In this document: one piece after another, positions 57,671 through 64,000 of the stretch
Layout: every line of letters starts with the position of its first letter
How positions within the stretch are numbered: the first letter of the stretch is position 1
Assembly (NCBI RefSeq): GCF_020991275.1
Contig: NZ_JAJLQY010000005.1
Span: forward strand, 62,001 to 126,000
Direction of reading: 5' to 3'
DNA: 64,000 nt
Source: Actinocorallia sp. API 0066
GTDB taxonomy: Bacteria > Actinomycetota > Actinomycetes > Streptosporangiales > Streptosporangiaceae
The notes under the pieces: generated by a model
The model's input: the letters and a program-made list of their open reading frames with translations, nothing else
The model's database searches: none
What the model was told of the DNA's origin: nothing
Made by a program: the position numbers and the translations under genes

Positions 57671-58141
57671 TTACCAGCGGTAGTGGGCGAAGGCCTTGTT
57701 GGACTCGGCCATCTTGTGGGTGTCCTCGCGCTTCTTGACCGAGGCGCCCAGGCCGTTGCTGGCGTCGAGCAGCTCGTTCATCAGACGCTCGGTCATCGTC
57801 TTCTCGCGGCGGCCGCGGGAGTAGGTGACGAGCCAGCGGAGCGCGAGCGTGGTGCTGCGGGCCGGCCGGACCTCGACCGGGACCTGGTAGGTCGCGCCAC
57901 CGACACGGCGGGACTTGACCTCGATGGTCGGCTTCACGTTGTCGAGCGCGCGCTTGAGGGTGACGACCGGGTCGTTGCCGGTCTTCTCGCGGCAGCCTTC
58001 GAGCGCGTTGTAAACGATGCGCTCGGCGATGGAACGCTTGCCGTCCAGCAGGATCTTGTTGATCAGGCTGGTGACCAGCGGCGAGTTGTACACCGGGTCG
58101 GCGACCAGTACGCGCTTGCCCGCGGGGCCCTTACGCGGCAT
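57671..58141 (-). CDS. rpsG: 30S ribosomal protein S7
   Basis: 156 aa: [20 protein letters not shown], then [19 protein letters not shown] and [13 protein letters not shown] 58141 overlaps the rpsL stop (TAATG), the usual coupled arrangement. Confidence 0.98.
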   Translation of the reverse strand: MPRKGPAGKRVLVADPVYNSPLVTSLINKILLDGKRSIAERIVYNALEGCREKTGNDPVVTLKRALDNVKPTIEVKSRRVGGATYQVPVEVRPARSTTLALRWLVTYSRGRREKTMTERLMNELLDASNGLGASVKKREDTHKMAESNKAFAHYRW

Positions 58142-58515
58142 TAGCTCTTCTCCTTCTTCGCGCCGTAGCGGCTGCGCGCCTGCTTGCGGTTGCGGACACC
58201 CTGGGTGTCGAGCGAACCGCGGATGATCTTGTAGCGAACACCCGGCAGGTCCTTCACACGACCGCCGCGCACCAGCACGATGGAGTGCTCCTGCAGGTTG
58301 TGTCCGACACCCGGGATGTAGGCGGTGACCTCGATGCCACTGCTCAGGCGGACACGGGCGACCTTCCGCAGCGCCGAGTTCGGCTTCTTCGGCGTCGTCG
58401 TGTACACGCGGGTGCAGACGCCGCGGCGCTGGGGGCTTCCCTTCAGCGCGGGCGTCTTGGTCTTGGTCACCTTGTCCTGCCGGCCCTTTCGGACCAACTG
58501 CTGGATTGTGGGCAC
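58141..58515 (-). CDS. rpsL: 30S ribosomal protein S12
   Basis: 124 aa. Decoding-centre loops [11 protein letters not shown] and [13 protein letters not shown] carry the wild-type Lys at the positions linked to streptomycin resistance, so no resistance change is seen. GTG start at 58515. First gene of the str operon; rpoC is not adjacent. Confidence 0.98.
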   Translation of the reverse strand: MPTIQQLVRKGRQDKVTKTKTPALKGSPQRRGVCTRVYTTTPKKPNSALRKVARVRLSSGIEVTAYIPGVGHNLQEHSIVLVRGGRVKDLPGVRYKIIRGSLDTQGVRNRKQARSRYGAKKEKS

Positions 58516-58849
58516 CGCTCTCCGTCTTCCTTCGTCGTACCGGGCCCGGTCTCCGCGACCGGGTGAGCACGGCTTGTCCGTGCTCTGTTTTGTATGCGCG
58601 AGTCACACCCGGAATTTCTCGTCCGCGCATAACCCTGGATCAGCGGCCCTCGACGAGCCTCTGACCTGCTGGTTTGCTTGTTCCGCCGACCCCCGCGGTC
58701 GGGCGTGTCGCGCCGACCGTGGCCCGCCCGGCCCCGAGGGGCCTGGACCTTGAGGATCGCTTGGAATCCACGTCGCGCCGCGGCCGCCAGATACGGACCC
58801 GCCGGAGCGCACGCAAGCGTGACCCGCGATGCCGCGGGCACGAAGATAG

Positions 58850-58878
58850 AGCGTACCCAACCCCTGAGACGAGGTCAA
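58850..58878 (-). promoter_or_regulatory. str operon promoter
   Basis: TTGACC (58873-58878) and TACGCT (58850-58855) on the minus strand with a 17-bp spacer, a textbook match to actinobacterial housekeeping promoters. The start would lie near 58843, giving a leader of about 330 nt. Confidence 0.75.
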
Positions 58879-59002
58879 AGCGAATACGCCATTACCGGGT
58901 AAGGGGCGTCCGGCGCAACCTTCGCGGGGCCGAACCGCCGATGCCCTGGGGGAGGAACGGGCTGATAAGCGGGAAAAGTTCCGGAACGCCTGGATGAACG
59001 AT

Positions 59003-59035
59003 AAGACCCGTATGTCCGGAGATCATACGGGTCTT
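59003..59035 (-). terminator. Terminator after the YGQP-repeat gene
   Basis: Perfect 12-bp stem (AAGACCCGTATG with CATACGGGTCTT) and 9-nt loop, 61 bases past the stop at 59097. Confidence 0.85.
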
Positions 59036-59096
59036 CGCGTGATCCGTCACCGGGCGGGCGTGCGGGTGCCCATCCGGTGGCAAGAACGGCCCCGGC

Positions 59097-61100
59097 TCAC
59101 CAGAGCGGGGCGAAGAACGCGACGAGGATCACCACGACGGCGACGAGCGCGACGAGGCCGAGCCAGATCCAGATCTTGTTGTCCGAACCCTCGGACTGCT
59201 CCTCCTCGGCGCCCCCCTGCGCGGCGGGCTGCTCGCCGTACTGCTGCTGCCCGTACGGCTGGCCGCCCTGACCCTGCTGGGCCGGTGCCTGTCCGCCCTG
59301 GCCGTAGGGCTGGTCGCCGCCGTACTGCTGGTGCTGGCCGTAGGGCTGCTGCCCGTACTGGCCGTACCCCGGCTGTCCCGGCTGACCCTGCTGGCCGTAC
59401 TGCGGGGCCTCGCCCGGCTGGGCCTGCTGTCCGGGCTGGCCGTAGGGCTGCGCCTCGCCCTGGGCGGGCTGGCCGTACTGCTGGGCCTGGTCGCCCTGGG
59501 CGGGCTGGCCGAAGGGCGTCCCCTGGTCCCCCGGCTGGCCGTAGGAGCCGGGCTGGCCCTGAGCCTGCTGGCCGTAGGGGGAGGCGGGCTGGCCGCCGTA
59601 GGGCTGACCGTACTGGGCGGGCTGGCCGTAGCCGCCCGGCTGGTCGGGCTGGGCGTAGCCGTAGGGCTGCTGCTGGCCGTACGGCTGCTGGGGCTGGCCC
59701 GGCTGCGGGTAGGGCTGCGGCTGGCCGTACTGCGACGGCTGCTCGCCCGGCTGGCCGTACTGCGGTGCCTGGTCGGCGGGCTGGCCGTAGGACGGGGCCT
59801 GGTCGGCCGGGGGGCGGGCGTCGAACGCCTGGGTGGCGTCGGGGTCGGCCCCGGCCGGGGCGGCCGCCTGCTGGCGGAACGCGCTGGCGTCGAAGTCCAG
59901 CACCGTCTCGCCGCCGACCGGGGGCGCCGCCGGGTTCGGCTTGCCCCACGGCCGCTCGGGCTCGTGGACCGTCTCGTCCAGCGCCGGTTCGACGGGCGGC
60001 CGGTTGGTGACGAGCGGGATGTCGCCCGGGTAGGGCTGGCTGGACGGCGCGGGGACGTCCTTCCGGTCCGCCTCCGGCTGCGGCGTGCCGAGCCCCGGGA
60101 TCACCGTCGTGGCGGGCGCCTCGCCCACGGGCGGGCGCAGGTCCTCGCGCTTGGGCAGCACCGTGGGCGCGGTGCCCCACGGGTCCTCCAGCTCGGGCGC
60201 CGGACGCTCCTCGGCGGCCCCGGGATCACTGACCGTCGGGTAACCCCCCGAGGCACCGGACCCGCCGAACCCCTCCCCCGACGGCCGCCCGTAGGCGGGC
60301 GCCGACGGGTAACCGGAAGGCTGCTCACCCGGAGCGGGATAACCGGGGGGCTGCTCGCTCTGAGCCGGGTAAGCCGGAGGCTGTTCCTGCGGCGCCGGGT
60401 AGGCGGGCGGCTGCTCGGCCGGGGTCGGGTAGGCGGGCGGCTGTTCGCTCTGGGCCGGGTAGCCGGGCGCGCCGCTCGGCGGGGCCCAGGCCGTCGGCGG
60501 CTGCGGCGCGGAAGGCCGTCCGGGCGCCTGCCAGCCGGACTGCGGCGGCTGCCCGTAGGAGGACTCTGCGGGCTGCCCATAGGGCGGCTCGGCGGGCTGC
60601 GGGGGCTGTCCGTAAGCGGGCTCGGCCTGCGGCGCGGCGGGCTGGCCGTAGGGCGACTCGCCGCCCTGGGCGGGCTGGCCGTACGGGGACTCCGGCTGCG
60701 GGGCGGGCGCGGCGCCGTAGGGGTTCGCGGGCTGGCCGTAGGGCGCGGGCGGCTGGCCGTAGGCGGAGGGCGCCGGGGAGCCGTAGGGGGACGGCTGCGC
60801 GTACGGGTCGGCGGGGGGCGGCGCCTGGCCGGACGGGGGCTCGGCGGGCGGGAAGCCCGGAGCGGGCTGGCCGTAAGGGGCGGCGCCCGGCTGCCCGTAG
60901 GGCTCGGCGGGCTGGGCCGGCGGCGCGGGCGGCTGGGCCGGGGGCCTCGGCGGGCGGAGCTGCGGGGCGCCGAAGACGACGGTGCGCTCCCCCGCGGGTC
61001 TGGTGGGCGGATCGATCTGGTCGGGAGCGCCGGTGTCGGGCTGGTCGGCCGATGCCGGCTCCTCCTGCGACGGCCACTGCGGGCCGCTCTGCTCGGTCAT
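59097..61100 (-). CDS. YGQP-repeat, tail-anchored disordered protein
   Basis: 667 aa, function unknown. Nearly the whole chain is low complexity: two long regions of imperfect PYGQP/QYGQP repeats (about residues 60-290 and 460-640), and a middle Pro/Glu-rich part with motifs such as ERTVVFGAP (about 37-45), [10 protein letters not shown] and [10 protein letters not shown] single membrane helix ([20 protein letters not shown]) closes the C-terminus, so it is probably tail-anchored with the repeats in the cytoplasm. ATG 61100 starts [15 protein letters not shown]. The TxxF-like segments could be phosphothreonine sites for FHA proteins; that is inference. Confidence 0.75.
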   Translation of the reverse strand: MTEQSGPQWPSQEEPASADQPDTGAPDQIDPPTRPAGERTVVFGAPQLRPPRPPAQPPAPPAQPAEPYGQPGAAPYGQPAPGFPPAEPPSGQAPPPADPYAQPSPYGSPAPSAYGQPPAPYGQPANPYGAAPAPQPESPYGQPAQGGESPYGQPAAPQAEPAYGQPPQPAEPPYGQPAESSYGQPPQSGWQAPGRPSAPQPPTAWAPPSGAPGYPAQSEQPPAYPTPAEQPPAYPAPQEQPPAYPAQSEQPPGYPAPGEQPSGYPSAPAYGRPSGEGFGGSGASGGYPTVSDPGAAEERPAPELEDPWGTAPTVLPKREDLRPPVGEAPATTVIPGLGTPQPEADRKDVPAPSSQPYPGDIPLVTNRPPVEPALDETVHEPERPWGKPNPAAPPVGGETVLDFDASAFRQQAAAPAGADPDATQAFDARPPADQAPSYGQPADQAPQYGQPGEQPSQYGQPQPYPQPGQPQQPYGQQQPYGYAQPDQPGGYGQPAQYGQPYGGQPASPYGQQAQGQPGSYGQPGDQGTPFGQPAQGDQAQQYGQPAQGEAQPYGQPGQQAQPGEAPQYGQQGQPGQPGYGQYGQQPYGQHQQYGGDQPYGQGGQAPAQQGQGGQPYGQQQYGEQPAAQGGAEEEQSEGSDNKIWIWLGLVALVAVVVILVAFFAPLW

Positions 61101-61255
61101 CGGTGGACTCCTTATCGGCTCTCGAATACCACACGACCAGTTCACAGAGTGCCCGGTGCGCCTGCATACGGCAAATCCCCCGGCCACCGGTCAAGATTTC
61201 TTCCGTCCCGATTGAGCAAAGATCTCCGCTTTGGGGCAGGCCGTTTCCGGGTAAG

Positions 61256-61261
61256 TAGGCT
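61256..61261 (+). promoter_or_regulatory. -10 element TAGGCT for the DsrE-like gene
   Basis: TAGGCT ends 6 nt before the ATG at 61268; TTGGGG (61231-61236) is a possible weak -35 at 19 bp. No SD is present, so leaderless translation is likely. Confidence 0.5.
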
Positions 61262-61267
61262 GCCGCC

Positions 61268-61633
61268 ATGACTCGATCGCTGGTGATCAAAGTGACCGCG
61301 GGGGCCGACGCCCCCGAGCGCGCCAACCAGGCGCTGACGGTGGCCGCGGCCGCCGTCGCGAGCGGGGTCGGCGTGTCCCTGTGGCTGACCGGTGAGTCCG
61401 CGTGGTTCGCGGTGCCGGGCAAGGCGGCGGAGTTCCCGGCCCTGCCGCACGCGACACCGGTCGTGGACCTGCTCGGCATCGTGCTCGCCGGGGGCCGGGT
61501 GACGCTGTGCACGCAGTGCGCGGCGCGGCGCGACCTCACCGGCGACGACCTGCTGCCGGGCGTGCGGATAGCGGGCGCGCCCGCGTTCGTCGAGGAGGTC
61601 ACCGGAGAGGGCGTCCAGGCCCTCGTCTACTGA
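61268..61633 (+). CDS. DsrE-family protein
   Basis: 121 aa. DsrE/DsrF-like fold: LVIKVTAGADAPERANQALT, GVSLWLTGESAWFAVPG and TLCTQCAARRDLTGDDLLPG with a CxxC (about 81-84) in the position where family members carry the sulfur-relay Cys. Could handle sulfur or be a small binding protein. Overlaps the next gene (opposite strand) by seven bases at the 3' ends. Confidence 0.7.
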   Translation: MTRSLVIKVTAGADAPERANQALTVAAAAVASGVGVSLWLTGESAWFAVPGKAAEFPALPHATPVVDLLGIVLAGGRVTLCTQCAARRDLTGDDLLPGVRIAGAPAFVEEVTGEGVQALVY

Positions 61634-61914
61634 GGGTCGTCGCGGGGCGGGTGGTGCTCGCGGCGCTCGATGTGGACCGCCGCCTCCTCGGCCGGACGGT
61701 CGTCGGGCGGCGGATCCGCCCGGCGCGCCTCCTCGCGGAGCCACTCGGTGATGCCGATCTCGCCCCGGTCCTCGTCGGTGATGACGCGGTCGCGGGGCGG
61801 GTCCTCCTCGTAGGCGCGCAGGAGGTCGATCTCGAACTGCTGGTCGTCGTCGCCCATGTCGGGCGGAACGGGCGGTGTCCGGTCCCGGCCGCCGCCCTCG
61901 CGCTCACGGTCCAT
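61627..61914 (-). CDS. Small acidic hypothetical protein
   Basis: 95 aa, very rich in Asp, Glu, Arg and Pro. Contains the segment DQQFEIDLLRAYEEDPPRDR followed by GEIGITEWLREEARRADPPP. No known domain. ATG 61914 begins MDREREGGGRDR. Coding status is fair: the frame is biased and conserved-looking, but it is short. Confidence 0.5.
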   Translation of the reverse strand: MDREREGGGRDRTPPVPPDMGDDDQQFEIDLLRAYEEDPPRDRVITDEDRGEIGITEWLREEARRADPPPDDRPAEEAAVHIERREHHPPRDDPQ

Positions 61915-62020
61915 GGCACTCCTCCCGGATCGCCACCCCTTGTCAGTCCATCTTGTCCGTTCGCGGGACAAGAGAGGACAAAGGAATAACGTCCGGGAGG
62001 CGCGGTTCGTGCCCGTCCGG

Positions 62021-62740
62021 TCAGGAGGAGGCCGGGAGGACCGCCCGCAGGCGCTCCTCCCGCAGGCGTCCCGCCCAACTGTCGTCGACCGGCTCCAAGC
62101 GGCGCTTGACCGCCCAGCCGAGCAGCAGATCGGCGAGACCCGGGTTGCGGACCAAAGCGGGCCCGTGCATGTAGGTGCCGACGATGTGGCCCGCGTAAGC
62201 GCCCTCGTAGCCGTCACCGTTGCCGATGCCGACCGCGACCCGCGCCAGCGGCTTCACGCTCGGGCCGAGCCGGGTGACGCCCTGGTGGTTCTCGAACCCG
62301 GTGATCATCGGCACGCCGAGCGCCGGATCCACCTCGCCCGCGATCTCGCCGACGGCCCGGATCTCGCCCCGGCCGCTGCGGATGTCGAGCAGGCCGACAC
62401 CCTGGACGGGCTGGCCCTCCTCGCCGCCGAACTCGTGACCGAGCAACTGGTAGCCCGCGCACACCGCGAACACCGCCGCGCCGAACTCGACGGCCTTGTG
62501 CAGGCCGCCGTCCGCGCGCAGCCGCTGCGCCGCGAGGATCTGCGGCCGGTCCTCACCGCCGCCGAGCAGGTAGATGTCACCGTCCACGGGGACCGGCTCG
62601 TCCGAGCGGACCCGCACCGTCCGGGGGATGATGCCGCGCAGCCGGGCCCGCCGCTCCAGGACGATGACGTTGCCGCCGTCACCGTAGGTGCTGAGCAGGT
62701 CGGGGTAGATCCAGACGATCTTGATCTCTTCAGAGGGCAC
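62021..62740 (-). CDS. gatD: Lipid II isoglutaminyl synthase, glutaminase subunit GatD
   Basis: CobB/CobQ-type glutamine amidotransferase that supplies ammonia to MurT for amidation of lipid II D-Glu. 239 aa. Nucleophilic Cys in VCAGYQLLG (about 92-100) and His in YMHGP (about 191). GTG 62740 overlaps the murT stop by 11 bases, so the two are coupled. Confidence 0.95.
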   Translation of the reverse strand: MPSEEIKIVWIYPDLLSTYGDGGNVIVLERRARLRGIIPRTVRVRSDEPVPVDGDIYLLGGGEDRPQILAAQRLRADGGLHKAVEFGAAVFAVCAGYQLLGHEFGGEEGQPVQGVGLLDIRSGRGEIRAVGEIAGEVDPALGVPMITGFENHQGVTRLGPSVKPLARVAVGIGNGDGYEGAYAGHIVGTYMHGPALVRNPGLADLLLGWAVKRRLEPVDDSWAGRLREERLRAVLPASS

Positions 62741-63962
62741 GGCCGTACCTCGTTCGGATGTTCTGGAAGGCTGTGTAGTTGGCGATCACGTCGAGCTTGC
62801 CGGGCGGCACCGCCAGGACCGCCTGCTCGATGTCGTCGACGACGCGGAAGTCGACCTCGGCGGCCTCCAGGCGGGTCGCGAGGTCGAGCCTGCGCTCACC
62901 CGTCGCCCACACCGGACGGCCCTTGAGGACGCGGTAGTCGACGTCCCAGAGCCACGAGGTGTCACGGCCGTCGGGGCCCTGCGCGTTGATCGACAGCGCG
63001 ACCGGGCCCGGCGCGGGCTCCAGCACGTCGAACGCCTCCAGCCAGCCCGCCGGGTTCTTCGCCAGCAGCAGCCGGATGTCACGGCCCTGGAACTGGACCG
63101 TGGTGTACCGGCCCGCGACCGAGGCGACCCGGCCCAGCAGCGGCAGCGCCTGCTCCGGCGCGATCCCGAACAGGGCGACGACGGCCAGCGCCATCGCGCC
63201 GTTGGAGCGGTTGGCCCGGCCCGGGAGCTGGAGATCCAGGCCGTAGGTGTGGCCGCCGGGGGTCGTCACCCTGTCGCCGTGCAGGATCCAGTCCGGCTTC
63301 GGCCTGGCGAACGGGCACTGGCGGCACGCCCAGTGGCTTCCGTCGCGGTCGAGCGGCCCGCCGCACTCGGGACAGCACCAGGAGTCCTCCTTCCAGTGCT
63401 GGCCCACCGCGACCCAGGTGACCTTCCTGGCCGTCGAGGCGCCCCAGGTGACGAGCGGGTCGTCGCAGTTCGCCACGACGTGCGTGTCGGCGCCGTCCAG
63501 GGCCTTGCGCCACTTGCCGGCGAGCTGCCAGATCTCGCCCGCGCGGTCCATCTGGTCGCGGCTCAGGTTCATCAGGAGGACGATGTTGGCCTTCGTCTCG
63601 CTCAGGACCAGCGGCACGTACTTCTCGTCGCACTCCAGCACGCCGTACTGGGCGTCCGGCGCGGCGGCCAGCGCGCTGACGTGCCCGGTGGGCATGTTGG
63701 CGCCGAACGCGTTCGTGGCGACCTCGCCCAGGCCGCTCATCGCGCTCGCGATCAGCCTGGTCGTTGTGGTCTTGCCGTTGGTGGCGCTGACGAGGACGAG
63801 TTTGCGATCCGCGGACAGCCTGGTGAGGAGTTCGGGGTCGAGCTTCAGCCCGATCTTCCCGCCGATCACCGATCCGTCGCCTCGTCCGGCCAGCCGCGAC
63901 ATGCGCGAGGCGGTCCGCCCGAGGGCGACCGCCAGCTGCGACCGCAGCGGAAGATCACTCAT
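62730..63962 (-). CDS. murT: Lipid II isoglutaminyl synthase, Mur-ligase-like subunit MurT
   Basis: 410 aa. ATP loop TNGKTTTTR (about 61-69), Mur central domain with CDEKYVPL and a four-Cys zinc ribbon (CCPEC and CRQC, about 197-217) as in MurT. Forms a heterodimer with GatD. ATG 63962 has SD GGGGAAAGAGAAG. In actinobacteria the pair amidates peptidoglycan D-Glu. Confidence 0.97.
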   Translation of the reverse strand: MSDLPLRSQLAVALGRTASRMSRLAGRGDGSVIGGKIGLKLDPELLTRLSADRKLVLVSATNGKTTTTRLIASAMSGLGEVATNAFGANMPTGHVSALAAAPDAQYGVLECDEKYVPLVLSETKANIVLLMNLSRDQMDRAGEIWQLAGKWRKALDGADTHVVANCDDPLVTWGASTARKVTWVAVGQHWKEDSWCCPECGGPLDRDGSHWACRQCPFARPKPDWILHGDRVTTPGGHTYGLDLQLPGRANRSNGAMALAVVALFGIAPEQALPLLGRVASVAGRYTTVQFQGRDIRLLLAKNPAGWLEAFDVLEPAPGPVALSINAQGPDGRDTSWLWDVDYRVLKGRPVWATGERRLDLATRLEAAEVDFRVVDDIEQAVLAVPPGKLDVIANYTAFQNIRTRYGRAL

Positions 63963-64000
63963 CGCTTCTCTTTCCCCTATAAGCCCGACTCAGGCCGACT

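Larger units (their letters stand above)
58516..59096. other. Intergenic region upstream of rpsL
   Basis: 581 bases without a credible gene. It holds the str-operon promoter (58850-58878), a leader of about 340 nt and the terminator of the repeat-rich gene (59003-59035). The leader contains short G/C palindromes such as GGCCCC-TC-GGGGCC near 58733-58746 but no recognised riboswitch. No rpoC fragment is present. Confidence 0.6.

Noticed and set aside
58603-58997. Short frames in the spacer upstream of rpsL
   Set aside because: Arg/Pro-rich, no SD, overlap the promoter and no similarity to known proteins.
59200-60950. CRISPR-like array in the repeat region
   Set aside because: The DNA repeats are short, imperfect and in frame with a PYGQP-repeat protein; there are no uniform spacers and no cas genes.

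Overview
The window is a stretch of high-G+C actinobacterial chromosome. Codons are strongly G/C-ending, GTG starts are common, overlaps between neighbouring genes are tight, and the housekeeping cluster runs tRNA-Thr, tRNA-Met, rpmG, hadA, hadB, murB, tRNA-Trp, secE, nusG, rplK, rplA, rplJ, rplL. That content, together with an MCE operon, zinc-type L33/L36/S14/S4, MurT/GatD and no sign of a mycolate biosynthesis locus, suggests a Streptosporangiales/Thermomonosporaceae-like organism (for example an Actinomadura relative). The genus is inference only. No insertion sequence, phage gene or CRISPR array was seen.

Layout, left to right (most genes are on the minus strand, so transcription mainly runs right to left). 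1-7.6 kb: a translationally coupled MCE lipid-import operon (mkl ATPase, yrbEA, yrbEB, mceA-mceD, and the N-terminus of an mceE-type lipoprotein cut by the window edge). 7.9-13.9 kb: rplL, rplJ with an L10-type leader, two LppX/LprG-like lipoproteins, rplA, rplK, nusG, secE and tRNA-Trp. 14-17.8 kb: an adenosine-deaminase-like gene, murB, hadB, hadA, rpmG, tRNA-Met and tRNA-Thr. 17.7-29.4 kb is an accessory stretch: a secreted TAP-type peptidase whose 3' end lies inside tRNA-Thr, a GntR/MFS divergent pair with a palindromic operator, an orphan histidine kinase, an RlmG-like methyltransferase, a SnoaL-like protein, a four-gene ABC-2 exporter operon, a secreted HNH-type nuclease lipoprotein and a DUF5519-like protein.

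29.5-36.1 kb: glmM, rpsI-rplM, two tandem paralogous single-pass membrane proteins with disordered N-termini, and truA. 36.2-58.5 kb: the alpha, spc, S10 and str ribosomal operons in usual actinobacterial order (rpsL, rpsG, fusA, tuf, rpsJ to rpsQ, rplN to rplO, secY, adk, map, infA, rpmJ, rpsM, rpsK, rpsD, rpoA, rplQ), driven by a clear promoter about 340 bp upstream of rpsL. 59-64 kb: a long YGQP-repeat tail-anchored protein, a DsrE-like protein, a small acidic protein, and gatD-murT for peptidoglycan/lipid II amidation.

The most unusual points are these. The expected rplL-rpoB-rpoC-rpsL linkage is absent: MCE genes follow rplL, and rpsL lies about 50 kb upstream with no rpoC beside it. The rplK-rplA spacer can form a large hairpin. 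A peptidase ORF overlaps tRNA-Thr. A palindrome covers the probable -10 of an MFS gene. At least seven genes have a TANNNT element 6-8 nt before the start codon and look leaderless. The paralogous membrane pair and the YGQP protein have no function I can assign.
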